The notes beneath the pieces were generated by a model. The model worked only from the letters and a program-made list of their open reading frames with translations. It was not told the DNA's origin and did not search any database. From Candidatus Dojkabacteria bacterium (lineage in GTDB: Bacteria > Patescibacteriota > Dojkabacteria > J137): 14,433 nucleotides of DNA. The translations under genes and the position numbers were made by a program. The stretch spans positions 1 to 14,433 of the forward strand of contig JAGQLJ010000013.1 of assembly GCA_020429495.1 (NCBI GenBank), written 5' to 3'. Positions within the stretch are counted from its first letter, which is position 1. Each line of letters starts with the position of its first letter. Shown one piece after another: positions 6,103-13,277 of this stretch.

Positions 6103-8121
6103 TTAATTAAAAAGTGATATTTCTGTAATACCTGAATTATACGCTTTTTCAGCTAGTGATTTTGATTTTTTTATCAAGCCTAAGTCAGTAAGCTTAGCTA
6201 GCTTCAAATTAGGGATTCCAGATTGCTTTGTACCATAAACTTCTCCAGGACCTCTGCTTTGTAAATCAAACTCAGCAATCTTTAGTCCATTATGCTCTGA
6301 CACAAAGTAATGAAGTCGATCACTTGCTTCTTTTTCTGAACCTGCCTCTGGCAGGTCATCTGTAAACACAAAGCAATAGCTTTGATCGCTACCTCTACCA
6401 ACTCTACCTCTGATTTGGTGTAGTTGTGCCAGTCCAAACCTTTCTCCATTCTCAATAACCATAATTGTAGCATTTGGCACATCAACACCAACCTCAATTA
6501 CTGTTGTAGATACTAATATATGAAATTTATTTTCAGAAAATTGTTTCATGATCGCTTCTTTTTCTTGCTTCTTCATTTTTCCATGTAAATACTCAATCTT
6601 TAAGTCGGGAAGATTTTTTTTAAGATCAGTATAAATTTCTTTTACTGACTTAGATGTAATTGCTTCGCTATTATCTATAAGTGGACAAACCCAAAATGCT
6701 TGATTCCCTTCACTTAAAATTTTATCTTTAATCCACCTATAGCCATCCTTTCGTTTATTTGAAGGCACTAAGTATGACTTAATTCTCTTTCTATCTTTAG
6801 GCTTGCTCTTTATAGAGAATACATCAATATCAGAGAAAAAGACCTCTGTAATTGATCTTGGTATTGGAGTGGCTGTCATATCAATATAGTGAGGAGTTTT
6901 CTTCTGTTTTAAGTTATTTAATAAGAACTCTCTTTGAGTTACACCAAATCTATGTTGTTCATCCACAACTATTAAGCCAAGGTTATCTATCAGATGCTCG
7001 TTTCTATGAATTATTGCTGTAGTTCCAATTAGTAAATTGCTCTTCTCTGCTTTCTTATTCTCGGTTGATGCCATATCAACAATTATGTCTTTATCAAAGC
7101 TGAAAAGCTTTTTTGCATTGTCAAAATGCTGTCTTGCTAGTACTGTTGTAGGTACAAGAATAGCAGCTTGTATTCCTTGCTTAGCAAAAATATAGGCTAG
7201 TATAAAAGAAACAATCGTTTTTCCAGAACCAACATCTCCTTGGATTAGACAATTAATAAGTTTCTTGTCCTGTAATTGTTCCACAAGATTGCTAACCACT
7301 TGGTTCTGATCTTCAGTTAGTTCAAAAGGAATTTGTTTAAGAATAGTCTTTAAATCTTTAGATGCCTTTGCTATGTCTAGCTTTTCATACTTTTTAATTT
7401 CTTTACTTAATCTATTTTTTACCTTCAAATGAACATCAGCCATTTCGAGCAAAGCAAGTGCATCATGGGCTTTAGCAAGTGTTTTCTCATTTTCGGGGAA
7501 ATGGAGCTCGTTTAAATATTCTACTATTGTATTTGTTTTCACTAAGCTATCTATATTGTCTAGCTCTTTTAAATCAATTTCATTATCCTTAAGTAGATCT
7601 AGTGCTTGTTTAACTCTATTCCTAAACCATTTTTTAGTCACACCTGCTGTAAGAGCATATTCAGGGCTAATTCTACCTAAATGAATACTCTCCTCCTCTT
7701 CTTTTACCTCTTCAAATACTGTGGGATAGAAAGTGAATTGATTGCCTTTTTGCTTGATCTTTCCTTTAAATAAATACTCTTGCTTATATTTTAGTGCTTT
7801 AGTTAAATATGGTTGATTAAAAAATTGTATAAGTATAGAACCTGATTTGTCAGATACTTGGCCATTTTGTAAAGTTCTGTTCCCTCCTCTTAGTCTTATG
7901 CTTTTAATTTCATCAACTTTTGCTTTTATTGTAAATTCTTCTACTCCATCCTTAAATTTTATTAATGCTCCATAAATATCATCAATGTGACTAGAGTCTG
8001 TATACGATCTTGGAAAATATGTTAAAAGATTTTTAACACTTTTGATACCTAAACGATCAAGTTTCTCTGAATAGCTACTACTCACATACTTTAGAGATGT
8101 TACTGAATCAGATAAGTTCAT
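6103..8121 (-). CDS. recG: ATP-dependent DNA helicase RecG
   Basis: RecG is the branched-DNA translocase that reverses stalled forks and resolves recombination intermediates. The length of 672 residues matches the family (E. coli 693). The N-terminal part holds a helical segment and the OB-fold wedge domain (about 55-150) that contacts the branch. Helicase motifs follow: Walker A GDVGSGKT (295-302), DEQH (387-390), TATPIPRS (416-423) and the motif V/VI block ending QIRGRVGRG (569-577). The C-terminal region retains SRGPGEVYGTKQSG. A short GC-rich palindrome encodes the LPEAG stretch just after motif VI, a place where homologues vary in length. A TATAAT lies 5 nt before the ATG, and uppP follows 5 nt after the stop. 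Confidence 0.97.
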   Translation of the reverse strand: MNLSDSVTSLKYVSSSYSEKLDRLGIKSVKNLLTYFPRSYTDSSHIDDIYGALIKFKDGVEEFTIKAKVDEIKSIRLRGGNRTLQNGQVSDKSGSILIQFFNQPYLTKALKYKQEYLFKGKIKQKGNQFTFYPTVFEEVKEEEESIHLGRISPEYALTAGVTKKWFRNRVKQALDLLKDNEIDLKELDNIDSLVKTNTIVEYLNELHFPENEKTLAKAHDALALLEMADVHLKVKNRLSKEIKKYEKLDIAKASKDLKTILKQIPFELTEDQNQVVSNLVEQLQDKKLINCLIQGDVGSGKTIVSFILAYIFAKQGIQAAILVPTTVLARQHFDNAKKLFSFDKDIIVDMASTENKKAEKSNLLIGTTAIIHRNEHLIDNLGLIVVDEQHRFGVTQREFLLNNLKQKKTPHYIDMTATPIPRSITEVFFSDIDVFSIKSKPKDRKRIKSYLVPSNKRKDGYRWIKDKILSEGNQAFWVCPLIDNSEAITSKSVKEIYTDLKKNLPDLKIEYLHGKMKKQEKEAIMKQFSENKFHILVSTTVIEVGVDVPNATIMVIENGERFGLAQLHQIRGRVGRGSDQSYCFVFTDDLPEAGSEKEASDRLHYFVSEHNGLKIAEFDLQSRGPGEVYGTKQSGIPNLKLAKLTDLGLIKKSKSLAEKAYNSGITEISLFN
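6341..6355. repeat. Short GC-rich palindrome inside recG
   Basis: CCTGCC (6341-6346), TCT, then GGCAGG (6350-6355): a perfect 6-bp hairpin in otherwise AT-rich coding DNA. It shares the GGCAGG ending of the larger hairpin repeats in rsmD and at 8320-8395, but is too short to call the same element. Confidence 0.4.
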
Positions 8122-8126
8122 AACTA

Positions 8127-8132
8127 ATTATA
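8127..8132 (-). promoter_or_regulatory. Candidate -10 for recG, leaderless arrangement
   Basis: TATAAT on the - strand ends 5 nt before the recG ATG, so the transcript would begin at or beside the start codon. No convincing -35 is seen. Confidence 0.45.
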
Positions 8133-8180
8133 ACCTATTGTAGTTAGGGAAAAGCTATTAATAAGGTGTAGCCACAAGTT

Positions 8181-8300
8181 TTAACCTTTTATTACAGCTA
8201 AAATTGTTAGTAGGGGTGCTCCAAGAAGGCTTGCAGCCATTATAATTACTAAAATTAGCTTTAAGACATACTTAAGTTTTTTAGATTTGAAAATGTTCAT
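8181..8300 (-). CDS. Predicted 39-residue single-span membrane protein
   Basis: An ATG at 8300 opens a 39-codon frame that ends with TAA at 8181-8183. The peptide starts with a basic stretch (MNIFKSKKLKY), continues as one long hydrophobic run (about 12-37, with a Gly-Ala-Pro kink near 27-29) and ends KG. That charge pattern predicts an N-in membrane helix. TATAAT lies 7 nt before the ATG. The frame lies 59 nt upstream of recG in the same direction. No family is recognised. It may be a real small protein, or a chance frame in AT-rich DNA; the clean topology and well-placed -10 favour a real one. Confidence 0.45.
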   Translation of the reverse strand: MNIFKSKKLKYVLKLILVIIMAASLLGAPLLTILAVIKG

Positions 8301-8307
8301 CAAGACA

Positions 8308-8313
8308 ATTATA
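8308..8313 (-). promoter_or_regulatory. Candidate -10 for the 39-aa frame, leaderless arrangement
   Basis: A perfect TATAAT on the - strand ends 7 nt before the ATG at 8300. The expected -35 position falls at the edge of the adjacent GC-rich hairpin repeat and does not match the consensus. Confidence 0.4.
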
Positions 8314-8319
8314 CAATTA

Positions 8320-8395
8320 CCCTGCCCGTAATGCTACTTCTGCTAGTAGCGCTGCATCTGCTGCGGACTGGCATAACGTTGTAGGCGGGGAATTA
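8320..8395 (-). repeat. GC-rich hairpin repeat, copy B, between genes
   Basis: Read on the - strand, it begins TAATTCCCCGCCTACA (8395-8380) and ends GCATTACGGGCAGG (8334-8321), matching the ends of copy A in rsmD. The interior is about 30 nt longer than in copy A and unrelated in sequence, but it also folds: GCTACT (8333-8338) pairs with AGTAGC (8345-8350), and CGTAATGC (8327-8334) pairs with GCATAACG (8371-8378) with one mismatch. Conserved ends around a variable, foldable centre fit a REP/MITE-like element. The rest of the 8301-8429 gap holds only the AT-rich flank with TAATTCGTAAT (8437-8427, - strand), a motif that also lies next to copy A. Confidence 0.7.
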
Positions 8396-8429
8396 AAAAC
8401 TTGTCAATCGTAGCTTTAGCGAAGATAGA

Positions 8430-8762
8430 TTACGAATTAACTATTTTTTTAGAAAGTTCTGTTTTTATTTTAGACCAGCTAGCTTCTTTTTCAATCTTAG
8501 ACCAATTCTCTTCTCTTGCAAGCTCTAGACTGGCTGCTTCATCAAAAATATATGAATGAATATTTCTCTCATCAAATTTTAATATGATATCAACAATTAT
8601 GTATGCAGCATCCACTATCTCTAATTTCTGATTATTTACCAAAAATACAATTTCTTGTAGTAGATTTGTTAGATCATTGTCGGTATATGCTCTCGTTAAA
8701 AAAATCTTATTGTGAAGTTCTTTTATTGCATCACTTTTATTTAAGAGATTTGATATATTCAT
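8430..8762 (-). CDS. Unknown 110-residue helical protein
   Basis: I do not recognise this protein. It is predicted to be almost all helix, soluble and acidic, with no membrane span, signal peptide or cysteine. Residues about 24-68 contain hydrophobic helices (LTNLLQEIVFLVNN, AAYIIVDIILKF). The C-terminus holds two nearly repeated units, ENWSKIEKEA and SWSKIKTELS. The start at 8762 (MNISNLLNK) was preferred over an ATG at 8771 and a TTG at 8783 because a TGATAAAAT promoter element overlaps the upstream options and ends 7 nt before this ATG. The stop codon falls inside a TAATTCGTAAT motif that also flanks the other copy of the neighbouring hairpin repeat, so the present C-terminus may have been created by repeat insertion. 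Its start region is divergent from tRNA-Ser. Confidence 0.6.
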   Translation of the reverse strand: MNISNLLNKSDAIKELHNKIFLTRAYTDNDLTNLLQEIVFLVNNQKLEIVDAAYIIVDIILKFDERNIHSYIFDEAASLELAREENWSKIEKEASWSKIKTELSKKIVNS

Positions 8763-8769
8763 TGTGCAC

Positions 8770-8778
8770 ATTTTATCA
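8770..8778 (-). promoter_or_regulatory. Candidate extended -10 for the unknown gene, leaderless arrangement
   Basis: TGATAAAAT on the - strand (8778-8770) is identical to the extended -10 before rpsP and ends 7 nt before the ATG at 8762. The -35 is weak. Confidence 0.45.
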
Positions 8779-8785
8779 GACAAAG

Positions 8786-8814
8786 GTTACAAATATAGAT
8801 TTTATTGATATAAT
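8786..8814 (+). promoter_or_regulatory. Candidate promoter for tRNA-Ser
   Basis: GTTACA (8786-8791, 4 of 6 to TTGACA), a 17-nt spacer, and TATAAT (8809-8814) with an extended TGA in front (TGATATAAT). Transcription is expected near 8821, about 11 nt before the mature tRNA. Confidence 0.6.
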
Positions 8815-8831
8815 TCTTACGTTTCAAGGTT

Positions 8832-8919
8832 GGAGAGTTGCCAGAGTGGTCGAATGGACTCGTCTTGAAAACGAGCGTCCCGCAAGGGACCAGGGGTTCG
8901 AATCCCTTACTCTCCGCCA
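8832..8919 (+). tRNA. tRNA-Ser(UGA)
   Basis: The acceptor arms GGAGAGT (8832-8838) and ACTCTCC (8909-8915) pair fully, followed by discriminator G and an encoded CCA (8917-8919). The anticodon stem CTCGT/ACGAG (8859-8863, 8871-8875) holds the loop CTTGAAA with anticodon TGA at 8866-8868, reading UCA serine codons. A long variable arm, GTCCC-GCAA-GGGAC, marks it as a class II tRNA as expected for serine. The T arm has the loop TTCGAAT. No clear terminator follows; the PBP gene begins 91 nt downstream with its own -10. Confidence 0.98.
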
Positions 8920-8981
8920 TCAAAATGAACACCCTTTTTCCACTCAATACAACTTCCTCTTTATCTTCATGTGTGGCAAAA

Positions 8982-8990
8982 TGATATAAT
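8982..8990 (+). promoter_or_regulatory. Candidate extended -10 for the PBP gene
   Basis: TGATATAAT, identical to the extended -10 of tRNA-Ser, with no good -35. The predicted start near 8997 gives a leader of about 14 nt to the ATG at 9011, with no Shine-Dalgarno site in it. Confidence 0.5.
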
Positions 8991-9010
8991 AAATAGCTTA
9001 TTCTATTATT

Positions 9011-12000
9011 ATGACAAAAACAGTAAAACTATCTTCCAAATCCAGGTCTAGGCGGCCAGGTACAAGATCATCATCATTTAAAAGAACTGCAGGAAGCGCG
9101 GGAAGACGTGTATCAAACTTTAAAAGCTCTTTATCAACAACTAAAAGGCAACAAGAAATAAGAAAGTATGCCAAAGTAGCACTAATAATCATTGCAATAA
9201 TACTAATTGGAATGCTTGGTGGAACAATTTATGCATTCAGTTGGTTGCAAGGTTTAAATGATAGCTTACCAACAGTAGACGAGGTTTTTCCAGATCCACC
9301 AATTTCAAGCATAATTTATGATAGAAAAGGAACACAATTATATAAGGTAATTGGAGATGTAAATAGTGATCCAGTAAATATTGATGAGATTCCAGAAAGA
9401 GTTAAATGGCCATTTATTGCAGCAGAAGATGAATCATTCTATAAGCATGATGGTTTTGATACAGCAGCAATTTTACGATGTGGAATTAACATTGCTAAAT
9501 CAGGAGGTAGCGATTTTTGTGGAGGAAGTACAATTACACAACAGCTAATTAAAATTACAGCACTTAGAGATGTACAAAGTAAGGTAGAAAGAAAGATTCA
9601 AGAGCTGTTTATGGCAACTAAAGTTGAGCAAGCTAATACTAAAGATGACATTCTAGGAATGTATTTAACAGTAACTTCATACGGTTCAAATATTGTTGGA
9701 ATTCAATCTGCTTCAAGATTCTATTTTGATAAAGATCCAAAGGATTTAACTTTGGCTGAAGCTGCAATACTAGCTTCTATCGTTCAAAATCCATCATACT
9801 TATCTCCAACGCAACCTTATGATGGTGACACAGAGTCATCTCAAGAAAGAGTAAAACAAAGACAACTATATGTTCTTGGACAAATTCAAGAGAACAAAGA
9901 TGAGATTAACGATCAAATTGAAACAAACGAAAGGCAAAAAGCAAAAGAAGAAGGAGTTGAGTTTAAACCAGAAGAGGTTGAATATTTTACAGATGAAATG
10001 ATTGCTGATGCAAGAGATCAAGTTTTAGAATATAAACCACCATTTGCAACAGACATAAAAGCTGGTCACTTCGTAAACTTTGCTCTAAAAGAACTACAAG
10101 AAAAGAATTATAAAAATGGTGAAGAACCATTTACAGAAGAAGATTTGCATAACGGTGGTTATAGAATCTACACTACTCTAGATTATGATCTACAACAAAT
10201 TGCAGAAAAGTATGCAGCTTTTGGAGGAAACAATTATCTTGGATATAACGTGCATAACGCTGCTGTAATGACAACAATACCAAAAACAGGAGAAATCTTA
10301 ACAATGGCTGGTTCAAAAAGTTTTACTGGAGACAGCGAAGGTTGCGACGAGAACGGAGCAAACTGTTTGTTTAACCCTGAAGTTAATGTTTTAGCTACTC
10401 TACAATCTCCAGGATCAACAAATAAGGCAATGGCATATTACCTTGCATATGTTATGGGAATAACTTATCCAGGTGATTTCTTGCCAGATGTACCAATTTC
10501 AATTGGTGGATACACTCCAAAAAATTGGAATGGTGGTTATGATGGAATTGATGGAACTACAACAAGACAGATGCTAAGAAGATCTAGAAATATCCCTGCT
10601 CTAATTCTAACTGAAGCAATTGGTGTACATACTTATCTAGAAACTTCTAGAGAATTTGGATATACAACATATGAAGATGAATCTCAGTTTGGTCATTCAG
10701 TAGCAATTGGGGGAACAGCAATTTATCCTTACGAACATGTTGCAGCATTTGGAGTATTTGCAACACAAGGTGACTATACTCCTGTTGAATCAATATTAAG
10801 AATTGAAGACAGCCAAGGAAATATTATATATGAAGCTGATCCTGAGCCAAAAGAAGTAGGAAGCGCACAAGGAGCATTCCTATTAAATCAAACATTACTA
10901 AATAACGAGAACTTATCTTGGGATGGAAGAGATATTGCAGCAAAAACAGGTACATCAGAATCAAATATTGATTCATCTGTAGTTGCTTGGACACCAGATA
11001 TGGTAACAATGGCATGGGTTGGTAATAATAACAATGAACCAACTAATCCATACTATGGATATGCAAGTATTGTTGTTTCTCCTTGGTTAAGAGATTATCT
11101 AAGAGAAATTGGAGGATCAGAATACTTCCAAGCTAGAACACCATTTGAAAGACCAGGGTTTATTACAAGAGGTGGAGGTTCATGTAATAGCGATGGACAA
11201 TGTATTGGTCTTGAATCAGACTGGATGATTAGTAATATTGACTATAAATCTTATATTACTCAAAAAGAAGTATATGTATGTAGTGATCAGCAAGATAAGT
11301 TAGCAAGAGATATTGATATTGCACTAGGATTAGCAGTAAAGAAAACATTTAAGCAATATAGAATGCCTGCACCAACTTGGCAAAGTTTCTTAGATGCATT
11401 TGTTGCAAAAAATGGAGGTAATAACAGTGCTGTACCAACAGAATACTGTGACATCGACAGATCAGGATTATCAAATGGTCCAGTAATAACATATGGAAAT
11501 ATTAGTGCTGATACAAATACACTAAGTGTTTCTATGAAGGCATACTCAGTATCATCTCAAATAGATTATGTTGATGTAATAATGGATGGAAATAAAGTTG
11601 GAAGTGTTACATCAGGATTCCCTGATTTTAGTAAAGACTTTAATATAAAAAAGTATAACTTTACATCAGGTCAAGCCTACTCTGTTCGAATAATTGCATA
11701 TGATCTAGATGGCAAATCCGACTCATTTGACGATAAAATTATTATTGGTAATAGTGGTTCTCAACAAGGAAGTAATAATCTATCATTTACTTTTTTAGAG
11801 GCAACAACAGGAACTCTTAATTATTCAGATATAAGCCAAGGAACTGCTTACAATGTGAGAGTTCAATATAATGGTAGTGTTCCATTACAGTCTGTTACTT
11901 TAATACTAAGTAACTTAACAGTAGGAACAGTACAGAATATAACAATGGTAGATCAAGGTGGAGGTGTTTATCTCCACTCTGCTCCAGGTTCTCAAATACC

Positions 12001-12103
12001 AAATCAAAATGCTGTTTACGAATATACTGTTCAAGGAGTTACTCAAAGCGGAACAACTTTCCAATCAACTGCACCTGGAACTATAGAAATTGTAGCTAAC
12101 TAG
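9011..12103 (+). CDS. Class A penicillin-binding protein (PBP1A-like), with C-terminal extension
   Basis: This bifunctional enzyme polymerises and cross-links peptidoglycan outside the membrane. Its 1030 residues are arranged as a very basic, Ser/Arg-rich cytoplasmic tail (1-52), one membrane helix (about 54-76), a GT51 glycosyltransferase domain (about 95-270) and a transpeptidase domain (about 400-700). The GT51 catalytic Glu139 lies in EDESFYKHDG; GGSTITQQ follows, and Glu198 in ERKIQELFMATK is the second conserved acid. The penicillin-binding triad is complete: S469-T-N-K472, S525-R-N527 and K645-T-G647. After about 740 there is an extension of some 290 residues; its second half (about 830-1030) looks like two beta-sandwich repeats and may bind wall polymers. 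Eight cysteines fall into four close pairs (157/170, 445/452, 725/731, 757/813), all outside the membrane, which suggests disulfides. Confidence 0.95.
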   Translation: MTKTVKLSSKSRSRRPGTRSSSFKRTAGSAGRRVSNFKSSLSTTKRQQEIRKYAKVALIIIAIILIGMLGGTIYAFSWLQGLNDSLPTVDEVFPDPPISSIIYDRKGTQLYKVIGDVNSDPVNIDEIPERVKWPFIAAEDESFYKHDGFDTAAILRCGINIAKSGGSDFCGGSTITQQLIKITALRDVQSKVERKIQELFMATKVEQANTKDDILGMYLTVTSYGSNIVGIQSASRFYFDKDPKDLTLAEAAILASIVQNPSYLSPTQPYDGDTESSQERVKQRQLYVLGQIQENKDEINDQIETNERQKAKEEGVEFKPEEVEYFTDEMIADARDQVLEYKPPFATDIKAGHFVNFALKELQEKNYKNGEEPFTEEDLHNGGYRIYTTLDYDLQQIAEKYAAFGGNNYLGYNVHNAAVMTTIPKTGEILTMAGSKSFTGDSEGCDENGANCLFNPEVNVLATLQSPGSTNKAMAYYLAYVMGITYPGDFLPDVPISIGGYTPKNWNGGYDGIDGTTTRQMLRRSRNIPALILTEAIGVHTYLETSREFGYTTYEDESQFGHSVAIGGTAIYPYEHVAAFGVFATQGDYTPVESILRIEDSQGNIIYEADPEPKEVGSAQGAFLLNQTLLNNENLSWDGRDIAAKTGTSESNIDSSVVAWTPDMVTMAWVGNNNNEPTNPYYGYASIVVSPWLRDYLREIGGSEYFQARTPFERPGFITRGGGSCNSDGQCIGLESDWMISNIDYKSYITQKEVYVCSDQQDKLARDIDIALGLAVKKTFKQYRMPAPTWQSFLDAFVAKNGGNNSAVPTEYCDIDRSGLSNGPVITYGNISADTNTLSVSMKAYSVSSQIDYVDVIMDGNKVGSVTSGFPDFSKDFNIKKYNFTSGQAYSVRIIAYDLDGKSDSFDDKIIIGNSGSQQGSNNLSFTFLEATTGTLNYSDISQGTAYNVRVQYNGSVPLQSVTLILSNLTVGTVQNITMVDQGGGVYLHSAPGSQIPNQNAVYEYTVQGVTQSGTTFQSTAPGTIEIVAN

Positions 12104-12121
12104 AAGGACTTAAAGGCATAA

Positions 12122-12150
12122 AAAAAGATCCGATTTTTTCGGATCTTTTT
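12122..12150. terminator. Bidirectional intrinsic terminator between the PBP gene and rplT
   Basis: AAAAAGATCCGA (12122-12133) pairs perfectly with TCGGATCTTTTT (12139-12150) around a loop of five T. The flanking A and T runs let it work for both converging transcripts. Confidence 0.9.
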
Positions 12151-12169
12151 ATTATTATTTTTAGTTAAC

Positions 12170-12511
12170 TTATTTTACTGTTTCAACTAAAGCATCAAAG
12201 TGCGCTGGCTTATCAATAGCCATAATTGCAAGATTCTTTCTGTCAATTTCGATATTGTTTTTCTTTAGTCCACCAACAAATTTGCTGTATGAAACTCCGC
12301 TTCCAGCAAGTTTAGCTGAAATAGTTTCTATCCATTCTCTTCTCTTTTGTGCTCTTCTGTGTCGTCTGTGTCCATAACTATATGAACCTGCGTGCCATAC
12401 AGCCTCTTTTGCACGTCTGTAAAGCTTACTGTAGCTCATTCTATACCCCTTTGCTTGTTTTAGCATCTTCTTATGCTTTCTGTTTTTTACTGTTCCTCTT
12501 TTGATTCTCAT
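12170..12511 (-). CDS. rplT: Large ribosomal subunit protein L20 (bL20)
   Basis: The 113-residue, very basic protein begins MRIKRGTVKNRKHKKMLKQA, followed by KGYRMSYSKLYRRAKEAV, the standard L20 pattern with its long N-terminal helix. The globular C-terminal domain (about 60-113, REWIETISAKLAGSGVSYSK onward) is complete. L20 is needed for early 50S assembly and in several bacteria represses its own operon by binding the mRNA. It is the last gene of thrS-infC-rpmI-rplT and starts 3 nt after rpmI. Confidence 0.97.
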   Translation of the reverse strand: MRIKRGTVKNRKHKKMLKQAKGYRMSYSKLYRRAKEAVWHAGSYSYGHRRHRRAQKRREWIETISAKLAGSGVSYSKFVGGLKKNNIEIDRKNLAIMAIDKPAHFDALVETVK

Positions 12512-12514
12512 AGC

Positions 12515-12721
12515 TTATTTTTGTAATAATTTTTTAACCTTGTTTGCTTCTACTCTTGCTAAAGGCAACTGTTTAGTATCTGAATTAGTTGCTTTACTAT
12601 TAGTATTTCTTGCAAATCTTTGCTTTCTATTACTTCTGCTAACTCTAGTTACTTTACCACTACCTGTGATTTTAAACCGTTTTGCAGTTGATTTATGTGT
12701 TTTCGCTTTGTTTTTCTTCAT
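12515..12721 (-). CDS. rpmI: Large ribosomal subunit protein L35 (bL35)
   Basis: This 68-residue basic protein has the L35 signature KAKTHKSTAKRFKITGSGKV (5-24), followed by the usual Arg/Ser/Asn-rich middle. The C-terminal end is less conserved but of normal length. The ATG at 12721 lies inside the end of infC, giving a 29-nt overlap in a different frame, so translation of the two is probably coupled. There is no visible Shine-Dalgarno site, only an A-run. Confidence 0.95.
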   Translation of the reverse strand: MKKNKAKTHKSTAKRFKITGSGKVTRVSRSNRKQRFARNTNSKATNSDTKQLPLARVEANKVKKLLQK

Positions 12722-13277
12722 TTTTTTTATCGGTTGATTTTTTATATTTTAAAAAAATGCTTAAGTTTCGCCCTTCTCTATTTATTTCAGATGCAGGTTC
12801 ACTAAAGTCAGAACTTAATTCAATAACTTTATTCAAAGTGTCTCGCATATCATCGTATTGAGCTCTTCGAATATATTTTACTGTTACCTTAACTTTTCCT
12901 CCTTTCTTAAGATATTTTTTAATGAATCTTAATTTGTTAAGAATATCGTGGTCTTCAATCTTTGGTTTAAACCACCACTCTTTTATCTCAACAGATTTTG
13001 TCTGATTCTTCTGTTTCTTCTTCTGTAAATACTTAAATTTAGACCAATCAACAATCTTTGCAACTGGAATATCTTGATTCTTAGCAATAACTACTAAGTC
13101 TAATTCAGCATTTCTAGCTTTTTCAAGTGCTTCGTCACGGCTTATTATTCCGATATTTTCGCCCGTTTGGTCTATAACTATTATTTTTGGCGCTCTGATT
13201 CTATCATTTCGTTCGTATTTATCTAGATTATCAGATTTTTTTGAATATCCTCGTGATTTTTTTATCTTACTATTTAT
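12693..13277 (-). CDS. infC: Translation initiation factor IF-3, non-AUG start
   Basis: Translating the - strand between rpmI and the thrS-like gene gives a complete IF-3. The N-terminal domain reads NDRIRAPKIIVIDQTGENIG and continues to PVAKIVDWSKFKY; a lysine-rich linker follows; the C-terminal domain runs from VEIKEWWFKPKIEDHD through LRFIKKYLKKGGKVKVTVKY to EGRNLSIFLKYKK. The last residues, DKKNEEKQSENT, overlap rpmI. In frame, a TAA at 13286-13284 lies just upstream and no ATG, GTG or TTG occurs before the conserved domain. The start is therefore near-cognate, best the ATA at 13277-13275, giving 194 residues, with AAAGG 3 nt ahead as a closely spaced ribosome site. IF-3 rejects non-AUG starts, and infC in E. 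coli uses AUU for self-control, so a rare start here fits known regulation. Confidence 0.93.
   Translation of the reverse strand: MNSKIKKSRGYSKKSDNLDKYERNDRIRAPKIIVIDQTGENIGIISRDEALEKARNAELDLVVIAKNQDIPVAKIVDWSKFKYLQKKKQKNQTKSVEIKEWWFKPKIEDHDILNKLRFIKKYLKKGGKVKVTVKYIRRAQYDDMRDTLNKVIELSSDFSEPASEINREGRNLSIFLKYKKSTDKKNEEKQSENT

Noticed and set aside
8320..8395. Integron attC-like site: GTAATGC...GCATAAC inverted boxes around a foldable centre
   Set aside because: attC sites run from RYYYAAC at the 5' end to GTTRRRY at the 3' end; here the boxes face the other way and do not fit the consensus. No integrase or cassette array is present, and the shared ends with the rsmD copy fit a dispersed repeat better.
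8759..8947. A 62-codon frame on the - strand across tRNA-Ser
   Set aside because: It is the antisense of the tRNA (giving the familiar false SKGFEPL string). The + strand frame at 8603-8989 likewise runs through the tRNA and the unknown gene.
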